64,000 nt of DNA from Gephyromycinifex aptenodytis (GCF_012277275.1 NZ_CP051155.1:2852001-2916000), one strand, 5' to 3'. Counted from the stretch's first letter, positions 1 to 9,433 are shown. Numbers and translations: made by a program. The notes: generated by a model not told the origin, from the sequence alone.

Positions 1-864
1 CACGCCGGTAGCGGTGTCGCCACCTTCGCACTGCCCGATTCAGCCGGGGTTCCGGCCTCGGCCGCAGGCGAGACCATCGTGCTGCCGTACAACGACGTGC
101 CGGCCCTGGAAGCGGCCTTCGCCGAACACGGCGATGAGATCGCGGCCCTGATCACCGAGGCCTCGCCCGGCAACATGGGCGTCGTCCCACCCCAGCCCGG
201 CTTCACCGAGGCGATGCGCACGCTCACTGCACGCCACGGCGCGCTGCTCATCTCCGATGAGGTCATGACCGGCTTCCGGTGCAGCCGAGCGGGTTGGTTG
301 GGCTATGAGGGGATCCCCGAGTCGGGGGCGCCGGACCTGTTCACCTTCGGCAAGGTGATGGGTGGCGGATTCCCGGCCGCCGCCTTCGGTGGACGGGCCG
401 ACCTGATGTCACAGCTCGCGCCGCTCGGGCCGGTCTACCAGGCCGGCACCCTGGCCGGGAACCCCATCGCTACCGCGGCCGGACTTGCGACCTTGCAGGG
501 TTGCACCCCGCAGGTCTACTCCCAGCTGCTCGCCACAGCGCAACGCATCGCCGGAGCGGCCCACGAAGCCCTCGACGCGGCCGGCGTGCCGCACGTGATC
601 CAGTGGGCAAGCAGCATGTTCAGCGTCTTCTTCACCGAGAACTCCCGCGTGCTCAACTACGACGACGCCCGCAGCCAAGACCTGCCGGCCTTCGCGGCGT
701 TCTTCCACGCCATGCTGGATGCGGGGGTGCACCTGCCGCCGAGCGCGTTCGAGTCCTGGTTCGTCAGCGCCGCGCACGACGACGAGGCTATCGAGCACAT
801 CATCGCCGCGTTGCCCGCCGCCGCTTCGGCTGCAGCCCAGGCCCGTGACAGGATGACCCGATGA
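1..864 (+). CDS. hemL: Glutamate-1-semialdehyde 2,1-aminomutase, 3' part (HemL)
   Basis: This cytosolic PLP enzyme converts glutamate-1-semialdehyde to 5-aminolevulinate in the C5 haem pathway. The gene is truncated by the window edge; the frame is open from base 1, leaving 287 C-terminal residues of a usual ~430-450. The PLP-binding lysine lies in [11 protein letters not shown] (AAG at 352-354), preceded by the cofactor aspartate region [10 protein letters not shown]. The stop overlaps the next start as ATGA at 861-864, so the downstream phosphatase is probably translationally coupled. The following cytochrome c maturation genes fit a shared haem supply theme. Family assignment is secure; the true start is outside the window. 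Confidence 0.96.
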   Translation, partial: HAGSGVATFALPDSAGVPASAAGETIVLPYNDVPALEAAFAEHGDEIAALITEASPGNMGVVPPQPGFTEAMRTLTARHGALLISDEVMTGFRCSRAGWLGYEGIPESGAPDLFTFGKVMGGGFPAAAFGGRADLMSQLAPLGPVYQAGTLAGNPIATAAGLATLQGCTPQVYSQLLATAQRIAGAAHEALDAAGVPHVIQWASSMFSVFFTENSRVLNYDDARSQDLPAFAAFFHAMLDAGVHLPPSAFESWFVSAAHDDEAIEHIIAALPAAASAAAQARDRMTR

Positions 865-1499
865 GCCGCACGATCGTCCACGTGGTGCGTCACGGCGAGG
901 TCGAGAACCCCCGACGCATCCTTTACGGTCGCCTACCGGATTACCACCTCTCGCAGGTGGGCCGGGCGATGGCTGACCGCCTCGGTGAGCACTTCGAGGG
1001 GCACGACATCGCTGCCGTGGTCGCTTCCTCACTGGAACGCGCCCAGGAGACCGCCGCCCCGATCGCCCGAGCGCACTCGATGCCGGTGCGGGTCGATGAC
1101 CGGCTGCTGGAGGCGGGTAACCGCTTCGAGGGTCACCGTTTCGGTCACGGCTGGGCCTCGCTGCGCAACCCTCAGATCTGGCCGCTGTTGGTGAACCCGT
1201 TGCGGCCCTCCTGGGGCGAGCCCTACCGGCGGATCGCCGAACGAATGGAGCAGGCCGCAGAGGCGGCGCGCCGTTTCGCCTACGGTCACGAGATCGTGCT
1301 CGTCTCCCACCAGTTGCCGGTGTGGACGCTGCGCCGTCACCTCGAGGGTCGCCCGCTGTGGCACGACCCTCGTCACCGGGAGTGCGCCCTGGCCTCGGTG
1401 ACATCGCTGCACTACAACGGCGGCGACCTCGAAGCCATCGCCTATGCCGAACCTGCCGCCGATCTGCTGCCTGCGGCAGCGCCGGTTCCCGGAGCGTGA
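861..1499 (+). CDS. Histidine phosphatase (phosphoglycerate mutase-like) family protein
   Basis: A 212-residue protein of the two-histidine phosphatase superfamily. The N-terminal [10 protein letters not shown] carries the RHG catalytic motif, and a second conserved histidine lies in LVSHQLPVW. The physiological substrate is unknown; family members dephosphorylate small metabolites or phosphoproteins through a phosphohistidine. It starts with ATGA overlapping the hemL stop and lies 7 bp before resA. In Mycobacterium tuberculosis the equivalent gene sits at the same place between hemL and the cytochrome c maturation genes, so a housekeeping link is likely, but no specific reaction can be read from the sequence. 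Confidence 0.9.
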   Translation: MSRTIVHVVRHGEVENPRRILYGRLPDYHLSQVGRAMADRLGEHFEGHDIAAVVASSLERAQETAAPIARAHSMPVRVDDRLLEAGNRFEGHRFGHGWASLRNPQIWPLLVNPLRPSWGEPYRRIAERMEQAAEAARRFAYGHEIVLVSHQLPVWTLRRHLEGRPLWHDPRHRECALASVTSLHYNGGDLEAIAYAEPAADLLPAAAPVPGA

Positions 1500-1506
1500 C
1501 CGCTGC

Positions 1507-2124
1507 ATGACCCGTAACGGCGCTTTCTTCGGTTCCCCCGCGCGCGCCCGCCTGGCGGCGGGAGCGCTCGCCCTGGCCGTGGTCGTAACCGGCTGTTCTG
1601 CACCCGGCAGCGACACGGTGGCGGGTCGGGCCCAGGGCAAGGGCCAATACATCAGCGGTGACGGCACCATCGAACAGGTCGCTGCCGTCGATCGCGGCGA
1701 GCCTGTCGAGCTGTCCGGCACGACGTTGGACGGCAAACCGTGGAAGAGCGCCGACGCCCGTGGCTCGGTGGTCGTACTCAACACCTGGGGTTCCTGGTGC
1801 CCGCCGTGCGTAGCGGAGATGCCTGAGCTGCAGCAGGTCTGGGCTCAGGCTCAAGCCGAGAAGCAGCCGGTGGTGGTGATGGGCATCAACCTTCGGGAGA
1901 GCCCGGAGACGGCGAAAGCCTTCCTTGACGCGCAGGGTGTCACCTACCCCTCACTGGCCGATGACGGCGGTGCCGCGCAACTGGCGCTGCAGGGCAAGGC
2001 GACGGCGACGCCGACGACATTGGTGCTGGACCGTCAGGGGCGCATCGCTGCTCGGGTCTCGGGTGGTACCACCGCAGCCACCGTGGCCGGCCTGGTCGAT
2101 GATGTCGTGGCCCAGAGTGATTAG
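1507..2124 (+). CDS. resA: TlpA/ResA-like thiol-disulfide oxidoreductase lipoprotein
   Basis: A 205-residue extracytoplasmic thioredoxin-like lipoprotein that would reduce apocytochrome c haem-binding cysteines in system II maturation. The N-terminus has a positively charged, hydrophobic signal and a lipobox VTGC with the lipidated cysteine at residue 30. The redox motif is WCPPC (C98 and C101), followed by the TlpA-type VVMGINLRE segment and a cis-proline ATPTT. The ATG at 1507 is preferred over an upstream in-frame ATG at 1444, which lies inside the phosphatase gene and would bury the signal peptide. The 3' end overlaps ccdA by 8 bp, consistent with one operon through ccsB. Confidence 0.9.
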   Translation: MTRNGAFFGSPARARLAAGALALAVVVTGCSAPGSDTVAGRAQGKGQYISGDGTIEQVAAVDRGEPVELSGTTLDGKPWKSADARGSVVVLNTWGSWCPPCVAEMPELQQVWAQAQAEKQPVVVMGINLRESPETAKAFLDAQGVTYPSLADDGGAAQLALQGKATATPTTLVLDRQGRIAARVSGGTTAATVAGLVDDVVAQSD

Positions 2125-2887
2125 CGCTGCAGGGTTGATCGCAGACGGGAATCTGCTGCTGGCAGTGCTGGTCGCGCTGGCTGCTGGGCTGGTCTCGTTC
2201 GCTTCCCCGTGTGTGCTTCCCCTGGTGCCGGGCTTCCTGGGATATGTCACCGGCGCTGCTGTTCGTCCTGGAAGCGACCCGGCACAGCACCGCGAACCGG
2301 GGCGTTCGCGCGTCGTGCTCGGCGCGCTACTGTTCGTCCTCGGCTTCAGCGCAGTCTTCATGACCGGGACGTTGCTGGCCACGGCCGCGGGTTCGGCGCT
2401 GCGTGCGCACCAAGAGCTGCTGATGCGCCTGGGCGGCGCCCTCGTGGTCGTGCTGGCCTTCGTCTTCCTCGGGATGGGCAGCCAGCGCACCTTCCAACCG
2501 CGCTGGCGTCCGGCTGCCGGGCTGGCCGGAGCGCCTCTGCTCGGGGTGGTTTTCGGCTTGGGATGGGCACCCTGCATCGGCCCCACCTACGCAGTGATCT
2601 ATGCGCTGGCCACGAACCTGGCCGGCGACTCTGCGCTGGTGCTGCGCGGGGCGATCCTCGGGATCGCCTACTGCCTCGGCCTGGGCGCGCCCTTCCTGCT
2701 GGTCGCGGCGGGCTGGTCCAAAGCGCTGCACACCTCGGCCTGGCTGCGGGCGCACTACCGCGCCGTGCAGATAGCCGGCGGCCTGCTGCTCCTGGTGGTC
2801 GGGCTGCTCCTGCTCACCGGCGCCTGGACGCATCTGGTCGCCGCACTCCAAACCGGTTTGGTATCCCGATTCGAGACCCCGCTGTGA
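2117..2887 (+). CDS. ccdA: Cytochrome c biogenesis protein CcdA
   Basis: A polytopic membrane protein, about 256 residues, that passes electrons from cytoplasmic thioredoxin to the ResA-type protein outside. It has the hallmark SFASPCVLPLVPG near the N-terminus and a second redox cysteine in GLGWAPCIGPTYA, with about six hydrophobic helices. The frame is open well upstream. GTG 2117 is chosen because it places the first helix correctly and overlaps the resA stop; ATGs at 2099 and 2102 are alternatives. The stop overlaps the resB GTG start as GTGA. Confidence 0.92.
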   Translation: MISAAGLIADGNLLLAVLVALAAGLVSFASPCVLPLVPGFLGYVTGAAVRPGSDPAQHREPGRSRVVLGALLFVLGFSAVFMTGTLLATAAGSALRAHQELLMRLGGALVVVLAFVFLGMGSQRTFQPRWRPAAGLAGAPLLGVVFGLGWAPCIGPTYAVIYALATNLAGDSALVLRGAILGIAYCLGLGAPFLLVAAGWSKALHTSAWLRAHYRAVQIAGGLLLLVVGLLLLTGAWTHLVAALQTGLVSRFETPL

Positions 2888-4530
2888 GTACCTCAACGCC
2901 GATCGGCGGACCCCGACTGGACGCTCGAGGCTGGGCGCGGTTCCTGTGGCGCCAACTCACGAGCATGCGCACCGCCCTGCTGTTGCTGCTGTTGGTCGCT
3001 TTGGCAGCCATCCCCGGCTCGGTGTGGCCGCAACGCAGCATCGACCAGGGCAAGGTCGTCAGCTACTTGCAGGAGCATCCACGTTCCGGGCCGTGGCTGG
3101 ATCGGCTGCAACTGTTCGACGTCTACACCTCGGTGTGGTTCTCGGCCATCTACCTGCTCCTGATCATCTCCCTGGTCGGCTGCATCCTGCCCCGCACCAG
3201 CCAGTTGGCGCGGGCGTTGCGAGCCCGCCCGCCGGCGGTGCCCCGGCACCTGGAACGGCTCGCATCGCACCGAAACGTGCAGCTCGACGCCACCGCCGAG
3301 CAGGTGGACGGCGCGCTGCGCAGCCTGCTGCGGCGGCGCGGGTACCGGCTGCGCCCTGACGGCGGCAACGATCACGGCACCTGGGATGTCGCCGCCGAGT
3401 GCGGTCACCTGCGTGAGGCCGGCAACCTCGCTTTCCACTACGGGGTGGTGGCGGTCGTCGTCGCGCTAGCCTCCGGGTACCTGGTGGGCTGGCGCGGCGA
3501 TGTCATCGTCCCGGTCGGCCAATCCTTCACGAACACCATCGGCGCGTACCACACGTTCACCGGCGGCCCGTGGGCGCGCAGCGACTCCATGCAACCGTTC
3601 TCGGTGCACATCGACGACATGAGTGTGCGCTTCGAGGAACGCCCCGGCAGCGGTCAACTCGGTGCGCCCCGGGACTTCCAGGTAGCCACCACCACCACTG
3701 ATGGCCCGGGGGAGGCGCCGCAGAAGCGGACGTTGTCGGTCAACGGTCCGCTGCACTTCCGCGGCGCCGAGGTGTACCTGCTCGGTAACGGTTACGCCCC
3801 TCGGATCACAGTGCGGGACGCGGCCGGCAAGGTTCTGTACTCCCAAGCCACCCCGTTCCTGCCCCAGGACGGCAACTACCGTTCGACCGGCGCGGTGAAG
3901 GTGTCGGCCGCGCGCACGCAGCTCGGCTTTGCCGGTGTCTTCCTGCCCACGGCCTATGCCCCGCAGGAGGGTCGGGCCGAAGAACTGGAATCGGCCTTCC
4001 CTGATCTGGGCGCCCCGACACTGCTGTTGAAGGCGTGGGAGGGGACGCTGTTCCCCGACGGCGAACCGCAATCGGTCTACGAACTGCGTACCGATGGGAT
4101 GCGGCCGGTGGGTGGCGCCGAGAACCAGTTCGAGTTGCGCCTGACGCCGGGGATGACCGTGCAGTTGCCGCAAGGGCGAGGGTCGGTGACCTTCGACGGG
4201 GTGGATCGATGGGCGGGAGTGTCCACCCGGTACGACCCGGCCAAACCGTTCGCCCTCGCCTCTGCCCTGGTGATGATTCTGGGATTGCTGGCTTCGCTGC
4301 TGATTCCTCGGCGGCGCGTCTTCGCCCGGATAACCCCGCTCAGCGCCGGGGGCTCGCGCCTGGTCCTGGGCGGGCTGGCGCAACGCGAAGATGCTGCCCT
4401 GCCCGATCTGCTTGCTGAGTTGGAAGAGAACCTCAGGGATCGGCTGAACTCCCCGGCGCCGCCCGGAGACGGTCAGGAAACGCACTTATCATCGGGGACA
4501 TACGACCCCTTCGGAACGGAATCGTCATGA
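2884..4530 (+). CDS. resB: Cytochrome c biogenesis protein ResB
   Basis: A 548-residue membrane protein, the ResB/Ccs1 half of the system II haem delivery and ligation complex. It begins with a cytoplasmic stretch, then a first helix around residues 35-52 (LLLLLLVALAAIPGSVWPQ), further helices near residues 85 and 195, a large extracytoplasmic domain, and a last helix near residue 465 (FALASALVMILGLLASLLI) before a short charged tail. GTG 2884 overlaps the ccdA stop (GTGA), and the 3' end overlaps ccsB (ATGA). It would work with CcsB to attach haem to cytochromes c outside the membrane. Confidence 0.93.
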   Translation: MSTSTPIGGPRLDARGWARFLWRQLTSMRTALLLLLLVALAAIPGSVWPQRSIDQGKVVSYLQEHPRSGPWLDRLQLFDVYTSVWFSAIYLLLIISLVGCILPRTSQLARALRARPPAVPRHLERLASHRNVQLDATAEQVDGALRSLLRRRGYRLRPDGGNDHGTWDVAAECGHLREAGNLAFHYGVVAVVVALASGYLVGWRGDVIVPVGQSFTNTIGAYHTFTGGPWARSDSMQPFSVHIDDMSVRFEERPGSGQLGAPRDFQVATTTTDGPGEAPQKRTLSVNGPLHFRGAEVYLLGNGYAPRITVRDAAGKVLYSQATPFLPQDGNYRSTGAVKVSAARTQLGFAGVFLPTAYAPQEGRAEELESAFPDLGAPTLLLKAWEGTLFPDGEPQSVYELRTDGMRPVGGAENQFELRLTPGMTVQLPQGRGSVTFDGVDRWAGVSTRYDPAKPFALASALVMILGLLASLLIPRRRVFARITPLSAGGSRLVLGGLAQREDAALPDLLAELEENLRDRLNSPAPPGDGQETHLSSGTYDPFGTESS

Positions 4531-5534
4531 CGGCTGCGGCCCTGGCTCAGTACTCGATCCTCGCCCTCTACACAGGTATGGCTGTACTCGGTCTTGCGAT
4601 GCTCGCCTTCGCGCTGCACATCGCTGGTGTCGCCGGCCAACGCAGCACTGTGCGGGCCCAGCTGCGCGAGCGTGAGCTGGCCGGAGTGACCGCTGGTGCT
4701 GCTGGTGCCGGTGCTCGCAAGGCTGCGCGGCCCACCGGCTCGTCGGCGGTGGAAGAGACGGGCGCGCCCGCAGCTGGCGCGAGGGCCGGTGGCATCGGTA
4801 TGAGTCTGACCTGGCTGGCCTTCTTGCTGCTGCTGGCCTCGCTGGTCTTGCGCGGGCTGGTCGTGATGCGCGCACCGATCGCCAACCTGTACGAGTTCGC
4901 CATCGGCGGCGTGATCGCCACCCTCGGGGTCTACCTCGCGGTCGCGTTGCGTCGGCCGCTGCGGTGGCTCGGGTTGTTCATCGTCACCCCGAGTCTGCTC
5001 GTCCTGGGGCTGGCCGTCACCTCCTGGTACACCGCAGCCACCGAGGTGGGGCCGGCGCTGCAGGACTACTGGCTGGCCATCCACGTCCCGATCGCGGTCT
5101 TGTCGGTGGGTCTGTTCACCGTGGCTTTCGCGGTGCTGGTTCTGCAGATGCTGGCCGAGCGCCGGGAAACCGCCCTCGCCGCGGGCCGAAGCGCCCGAAT
5201 GACTTGGCTGGAAGCGCTCCCACCGGCCGCGCGCCTGGATCGGCTTTCCTACTCACTGCACGTTGCGGCCTTCCCGCTGTGGACCTTCACCATCGTCGCC
5301 GGTGCCATCTGGGGACAGAAAGCGTGGGGTACCTACTGGAGCTGGGACCCGAAGGAGACCTGGAGCTTTGTCGTGTGGGTGATCTATGCCGCCTACCTGC
5401 ATGCTCGCGCCACCAGCGGTTGGAAGCGCCGCGCCACCGCCTGGATCGCCGTAGCCGGGTATGTGGCCATCCTGCTCAACACGACCGTGGTGAACAAGTA
5501 CTTCAGTGGCCTGCACTCTTACTCGGGGCTGTGA
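4527..5534 (+). CDS. ccsB: Cytochrome c biogenesis protein CcsB (ResC/CcsA type)
   Basis: A 335-residue polytopic haem handling protein and partner of ResB. It contains the diagnostic tryptophan-rich WWD-type motif WGTYWSWDPKETW near residue 270, flanked by hydrophobic helices and conserved histidines. A variable Ala/Gly-rich cytoplasmic loop follows the first helix (about residues 50-90). The start overlaps resB as ATGA and ends the resA-ccdA-resB-ccsB run. Together these genes form a complete system II apparatus, implying that this organism makes extracytoplasmic c-type cytochromes. Confidence 0.94.
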   Translation: MTAAALAQYSILALYTGMAVLGLAMLAFALHIAGVAGQRSTVRAQLRERELAGVTAGAAGAGARKAARPTGSSAVEETGAPAAGARAGGIGMSLTWLAFLLLLASLVLRGLVVMRAPIANLYEFAIGGVIATLGVYLAVALRRPLRWLGLFIVTPSLLVLGLAVTSWYTAATEVGPALQDYWLAIHVPIAVLSVGLFTVAFAVLVLQMLAERRETALAAGRSARMTWLEALPPAARLDRLSYSLHVAAFPLWTFTIVAGAIWGQKAWGTYWSWDPKETWSFVVWVIYAAYLHARATSGWKRRATAWIAVAGYVAILLNTTVVNKYFSGLHSYSGL

Positions 5535-5640
5535 TGGGCGGCCGCCGGCGGCGCCGCAGCACCCAATCCGCGCCGGTGCGGCTATCTCGCACCGTGCTGT
5601 TTGCCCTGTCCCTGCCCGCCGACCTGATGAGGAGCCTGAC

Positions 5641-5988
5641 ATGACCAATGCTGTGCGGTACTCGCTGCTGCGGATTCTGCTGTTCCTCGGCTCGCTGTTG
5701 GCGCTCTGGCTTGCCGGGCTGCACGATCCGCTGCTGCTCATCCTGGTGGCGGCGACGATCTCGATGCTCATCTCGCTTTTCGCTCTTAAAGATATGCGCG
5801 ACGCGATGAGTGTGGAGGTGGCACAGCGGGTCGAGCAGCGTCGCAACCGGAACCAGGAGCGACGCCACGACGATGTGCTCACCGACGAGGAAGCCGAAGA
5901 GATCGAAGCGGCCGAAAACTCCCGTGCCCGCAGCGATTCGATCACCGGCGAGGTACCCGGAGACCCGCAGAACGATCCTTACCGCTGA
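5641..5988 (+). CDS. DUF4229 family small membrane protein
   Basis: A 115-residue protein with two hydrophobic helices in the first ~50 residues, a short basic cytoplasmic loop and an acidic, low-complexity C-terminus (DEEAEEIEAAEN). It matches the actinobacterial DUF4229 pattern; function is unknown. ATG 5641 follows a clear AGGAG ribosome site (GATGAGGAGCCTGAC). It lies 106 bp after ccsB, and its stop is only 4 bp from the convergent menA stop. In other actinobacteria a similar small protein lies between the cytochrome c and menaquinone genes. Confidence 0.82.
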   Translation: MTNAVRYSLLRILLFLGSLLALWLAGLHDPLLLILVAATISMLISLFALKDMRDAMSVEVAQRVEQRRNRNQERRHDDVLTDEEAEEIEAAENSRARSDSITGEVPGDPQNDPYR

Positions 5989-5992
5989 ACGC

Positions 5993-6877
5993 TCACCAAC
6001 TGGGCCACAGGGCTGCGCCCAGGCCGTAAGCCAAGCCGTAAGCCAAGGTCAACCGTCCTGTTGCGGCTAGGACCGGGATGAGAGCGCGGCCTTGAGCCCC
6101 GCCCAAGACGGCTTGCGCCGGGCGGACAGCCAGACCGATCGCTGCCAGTGAGAGAGCCGCGCCGGGATGTTGGGCGGCACCGACGAGGCTGGCCAAGAAA
6201 GCCCAGGCCACCATGGCGACGTAGGTGCGGCGGGCCGGGACATCACCGAGCCGGACGGCCAGGGTTCGCTTGCCCGTTTCGCTGTCGGTGGGGATATCTC
6301 GCACATTGTTGGCCATCAGGATCGCGCACGACAGCGCCCCGACCCCGACCGCGCCGGCCCAGCCGGCCAGGGTGATGCTGGCGGCCTGGGTCAGTTGCGT
6401 GCCGAGCACCGCAACGAGTCCGAAGAAGACGAAGACGAAGATCTCGCCGAGCCCGAGGTAGCCGTAGGGGTGGGACCCGCCGGTGTAGAACCAGGCGGCC
6501 ACGATCGCGGCCGCGCCGACGGCCAGCATCCACCAGGCTCCGGAGAGCGCCACGAGCAGCAGACCGGCGAGGGCTGCGAGGCCGAACGAGGCGAACGCGG
6601 CGGTCTTGACCTGCGCTGGGGCGGCAAGTTTTTGCCCTACGAGACGCACCGGGCCGGCGCTACGGTCATCGTCGGTGCCGCGGATCCCGTCGGAGTAGTC
6701 GTTGGCGTAGTTGACGCCGATTTCGAGCGCGACCGCCACCACGAGCGCGAGCAACGCTCGGTCCCAGTGCCGCGCTCCCAGGGCCGCTGCGCAGCCGGTA
6801 CCGAGCAGGACCGGTGCGATGGCTGCAGGCCAGGTACGTGGCCGGGCGCCTTCCAGCCACTGAGTAAAGGTGGCCAT
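5993..6877 (-). CDS. menA: 1,4-dihydroxy-2-naphthoate polyprenyltransferase (MenA)
   Basis: A 294-residue UbiA-family integral membrane enzyme that prenylates 1,4-dihydroxy-2-naphthoate to demethylmenaquinone. The first Asp-rich Mg2+/prenyl diphosphate site appears as [17 protein letters not shown] near residue 60, and a second as [16 protein letters not shown] near residue 190; about eight hydrophobic helices are evident. It lies 3 bp downstream of the PLDc_N-type gene and follows menE on the same strand, so the three are probably cotranscribed. With menB and menC at 18-25 kb most of the menaquinone branch is represented nearby. Confidence 0.95.
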   Translation of the reverse strand: MATFTQWLEGARPRTWPAAIAPVLLGTGCAAALGARHWDRALLALVVAVALEIGVNYANDYSDGIRGTDDDRSAGPVRLVGQKLAAPAQVKTAAFASFGLAALAGLLLVALSGAWWMLAVGAAAIVAAWFYTGGSHPYGYLGLGEIFVFVFFGLVAVLGTQLTQAASITLAGWAGAVGVGALSCAILMANNVRDIPTDSETGKRTLAVRLGDVPARRTYVAMVAWAFLASLVGAAQHPGAALSLAAIGLAVRPAQAVLGGAQGRALIPVLAATGRLTLAYGLAYGLGAALWPSW

Positions 6878-6880
6878 ACC

Positions 6881-7138
6881 TCACAGGCCCCGCAGGAAGT
6901 CCGGGTCGTCATCGGGCCCTTGCGGCCGGGGCCGTTGGCGCGGAATGGGTAGCGTCGGGGACTCGGTTCGTCCGACGATCCACCAGGCGATACCGCCGGC
7001 GGGGGTGAAAAGGAGTACCAACACCACCCACACGAGCTTGGGAAGGTTCTTCACCCGGTCTTCGGGCATCTGGATGACATCGACCACCGAGAAGATGGTG
7101 AACGCCAGAACGGCGAGGGCGACGACCACTCGCAGCAC
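6881..7138 (-). CDS. Small membrane protein with PLDc_N-type domain
   Basis: An 85-residue protein with two hydrophobic helices separated by a short acidic/basic loop (VIQMPEDRVKNLPK) and the TPAGGIAWWIVGR signature of the phospholipase D nuclease N-terminal (PLDc_N) family. No catalytic domain follows, so it is not a phospholipase. It starts at GTG 7138 behind a near-perfect AGGAGG ribosome site, lies 14 bp after menE and 3 bp before menA. Its function is unknown; location suggests it is carried with menaquinone synthesis. Confidence 0.85.
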   Translation of the reverse strand: MLRVVVALAVLAFTIFSVVDVIQMPEDRVKNLPKLVWVVLVLLFTPAGGIAWWIVGRTESPTLPIPRQRPRPQGPDDDPDFLRGL

Positions 7139-7152
7139 GTTGAACCTCCTGA

Positions 7153-8349
7153 TCAGGGGTGGTGATCCCTCATTGTCGCACTGACGGGCATGCTGAGCGC
7201 CCCGGGTTGGGCCAGGGACTCGGCGATCCGGCGCCGGTCTGGCTTACCGGGGCCTGTTGTCGGCAGTTGCTCCAGCACCGCCATCGCCCGGGGGAGGGCG
7301 TGTCGCGGCAACAGCCGCCTGGCGGCGTGCAACAGGCCCTCGACGTCGAAGTCGGTTGCGGCCAAGGGTGCGATTGCAGCCACGACAGCGCTTCCCCACT
7401 CGGGGTCGGGGATCCCGACGACGACCACCTCGGCTCCCGCAGGCAACAGCGGCGCCAGCACACGTTCTACCTGTGCCGGCCACACCTTCAGTCCGCCGGT
7501 GATGAGCACGTCATCAGCGCGTCCGTCGATGGCCAGGCGGCCCTGCTCGAGATGGCCGATGTCGTCGGTGCGCAGCCACCGGCGTCCGCCGATCCGCCGG
7601 AACGCCCCGGTGTTCCCGCCCAGGTAGCCGCTGGCCAGCATCGGCCCGGAGAGCAGGACTCGTCCGGCGTCCAGGGCGAGGTGGACTCCCGACAACGGGA
7701 CCCCGTCGTACACGCAGCCGCCCGCGGTCTCACTCATCCCGTAGGTCAGTACGAGGCGAATCCCCGCCTCGCGCGCCGCAGCCAGCAGGTCCGGTGGGGT
7801 GGCCGAGCCGCCCACGAGCACGGCGTCGAACTCGCTGAGGGCGCCGGTGGCGCCTTCGTCGGCCAGGACGCGGCGCAATTGGGTGGGCACCAGGGAGGTG
7901 TATCGGGGACCACCCGTCATCGTTCGTGCTGCTCGAGCGAAGGCCGCGGCGGTGAACGGGCCCGCAGGTAGAACGGCCGGGGCCTGTCCCGCACCCAGGG
8001 AGCGCAGCATGACCTGCAGACCTGCGATGTGATGGCCAGGCAGGGCCAACAGCCAACGTCCGGGGCCACCGAGCCGTTCGTGGGTGGCCTGGGCGGAGGC
8101 GCGCAGCGCCGCGGCGGGTAGAACTGCCCGTTTGGCTGCACCGGTGGAACCGGAGGTGCCGACCGCCAACGCGGCGACCTGCGGGCCCAGCCCCAAACCC
8201 TCCAGATCCGCCTCCTGCGGCATCGTCGGCGACGGCTCGTCGGCGGAATGTGGCAACAGCAACGGTCCGCGCCCGGCAAGCAGTTCTTCCAGCGCAGGGA
8301 GTGCCCGCAGGGCATCCTGCCCGGATCCGATGCACAGGGCGCGACTCAT
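7153..8349 (-). CDS. menE: o-Succinylbenzoate-CoA ligase (MenE)
   Basis: A 398-residue AMP-forming ligase that activates o-succinylbenzoate to its CoA ester. It carries the phosphate-binding loop VGTSGSTGAAKRAVL, the core LTYGMSETAGG, the hinge LRTDDIGHLEQGRLAIDGR and the C-terminal GGLKVWPAQVE; the catalytic lysine is within GPGKPDR near the C-terminus. It is shorter than generic acyl-CoA ligases (~500 residues), as usual for actinobacterial MenE. ATG 8349 is chosen because a TACCCT hexamer sits 6 nt upstream, giving a leaderless start; the frame stays open 99 bp further upstream without supporting signals. Divergent from the SDR gene. Confidence 0.94.
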   Translation of the reverse strand: MSRALCIGSGQDALRALPALEELLAGRGPLLLPHSADEPSPTMPQEADLEGLGLGPQVAALAVGTSGSTGAAKRAVLPAAALRASAQATHERLGGPGRWLLALPGHHIAGLQVMLRSLGAGQAPAVLPAGPFTAAAFARAARTMTGGPRYTSLVPTQLRRVLADEGATGALSEFDAVLVGGSATPPDLLAAAREAGIRLVLTYGMSETAGGCVYDGVPLSGVHLALDAGRVLLSGPMLASGYLGGNTGAFRRIGGRRWLRTDDIGHLEQGRLAIDGRADDVLITGGLKVWPAQVERVLAPLLPAGAEVVVVGIPDPEWGSAVVAAIAPLAATDFDVEGLLHAARRLLPRHALPRAMAVLEQLPTTGPGKPDRRRIAESLAQPGALSMPVSATMRDHHP

Positions 8350-8355
8350 CAGGCC

Positions 8356-8361
8356 AGGGTA
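8356..8361 (-). promoter_or_regulatory. -10 hexamer of menE, leaderless layout
   Basis: TACCCT read on the minus strand, exactly 6 nt before the menE ATG, fits TANNNT with transcription starting at or within a base of the A of ATG. No Shine-Dalgarno sequence fits in the gap. Confidence 0.55.
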
Positions 8362-8414
8362 GGAAATGTGCGCACCCTTTCGGCGCGCGGGTGGAGTGTG
8401 GCAAGAATGGGGCC

Positions 8415-9164
8415 ATGACAAAGGGCGTGGCAGTAGTGACTGGAGCAAGCAGCGGAATCGGACGCGCGAGTGCGGTGCGCCTGGCGGCGGACGGCTACGA
8501 CGTGGTGCTGGCGGCGCGTCGGGTGGACAAACTGGAGCAGATCGCCGCCGAGTGTGGTGGGCGTGCGGTGGGTTGCGATGTCACTAGTGCTGAGGATGTG
8601 GCGGCGCTGGCCCGGGCCGCTGGTGGTGACGTGAGTCTGTTGGTGAACAACGCCGGGGGAGCCTTCGGCTTGGAGCCGGTGGAGTGCGCGGAGTTGGATA
8701 AGTGGCGCGCCATGTACGAGACGAACGTTGTCGGCACGGTGGCGGTGACTAAGGCGCTGTTGCCCGCGTTACGGGCCGGTTCGGGCGGCACGATCATCAC
8801 GATTACCTCGATCGCGGCCGACGCGGCGTATGAGAAGGGGGCGGGTTACTGCGGGGTGAAGGCTGCGGAGCGGTACGCCTCGGATGCGTTGCGTCTGGAA
8901 CTGAACGGTGAACCGATCCGGGTCTGTGACATCGCGCCCGGGATGGTCAAGTCCGAGGGGTTCTCGCTCGTTCGTTTCGATGGCGACCAGGCCAAGGCCG
9001 ACGCGGTGTATGAGGGGGTGCAGGAGCCGCTGACCGAGGAGGACGTCGCGGAGTGCGTCAGTTGGGTGGCGGGGTTGCCGCAGCACGTGAACATTGACCG
9101 GCTCACCGTCAAACCGGTCGCGCAGGCCGCCAGCTTCAAGGTGCACCGGGGTCCGCTGGCCTGA
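8415..9164 (+). CDS. Short-chain dehydrogenase/reductase (SDR)
   Basis: A 249-residue classical SDR: TGASSGIG cofactor loop near residue 10, LVNNAGG near residue 80, catalytic serine in TITSIAAD and YCGVK (Tyr/Lys pair) near residue 150. It resembles the NAD(P)-dependent serine 3-dehydrogenase/YdfG-type group, but substrate cannot be fixed. The start is ATG 8415, 65 bp from divergent menE. The 3' end adjoins the siderophore island. Parts of this gene (8543-8649 and 9072-9090) recur almost unchanged at 17208-17333 on the far side of the island, so it marks the site of the rearrangement. Confidence 0.92.
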   Translation: MTKGVAVVTGASSGIGRASAVRLAADGYDVVLAARRVDKLEQIAAECGGRAVGCDVTSAEDVAALARAAGGDVSLLVNNAGGAFGLEPVECAELDKWRAMYETNVVGTVAVTKALLPALRAGSGGTIITITSIAADAAYEKGAGYCGVKAAERYASDALRLELNGEPIRVCDIAPGMVKSEGFSLVRFDGDQAKADAVYEGVQEPLTEEDVAECVSWVAGLPQHVNIDRLTVKPVAQAASFKVHRGPLA

Positions 9165-9218
9165 CCCCGTCGACGGGGCCGCGCCGTCGGGTGGAGGGGG
9201 CGCTGTCGCCGGGCCGCG

Positions 9219-9407
9219 TCAGGCGTGGGGGTTGAGCGTGCTGCCGGCGAGGATGTGCCGTCGGGTGCGTCCTCGGCGAGGGCGTCGCGTCGCCGTGAGG
9301 CCGCAAGGGCCAGGGGCGCACCCCATGGCCACGACGAGCGCGATGGTCACGACGAGCGTTGCTGCACTCAACGTGACGGCACCCGCGACGGTTGCGCATG
9401 CCGCCAC
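9219..9407 (-). CDS. Possible small single-helix membrane protein
   Basis: A 62-codon frame starting at GTG 9407, with one strongly hydrophobic segment (residues 5-29, TLVVTIALVVAMG) followed by a Pro/Arg-rich basic tail, a plausible membrane peptide layout. It lies downstream of fepB on the same strand but beyond a strong hairpin, has no convincing ribosome site, and no family is recognised. It is the only plausible gene in the 301 bp between the SDR gene and fepB. GC-rich DNA often gives such frames by chance, so confidence is low. Confidence 0.3.
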   Translation of the reverse strand: MAACATVAGAVTLSAATLVVTIALVVAMGCAPGPCGLTATRRPRRGRTRRHILAGSTLNPHA

Positions 9408-9433
9408 GCTGAGAGCTCGATCGAGTGGGACAT

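Noticed and set aside
409-1854. Minus-strand frame across hemL, the phosphatase and resA
   Set aside because: It spans three well-supported plus-strand genes and has an Arg/Gly/Pro-rich translation.
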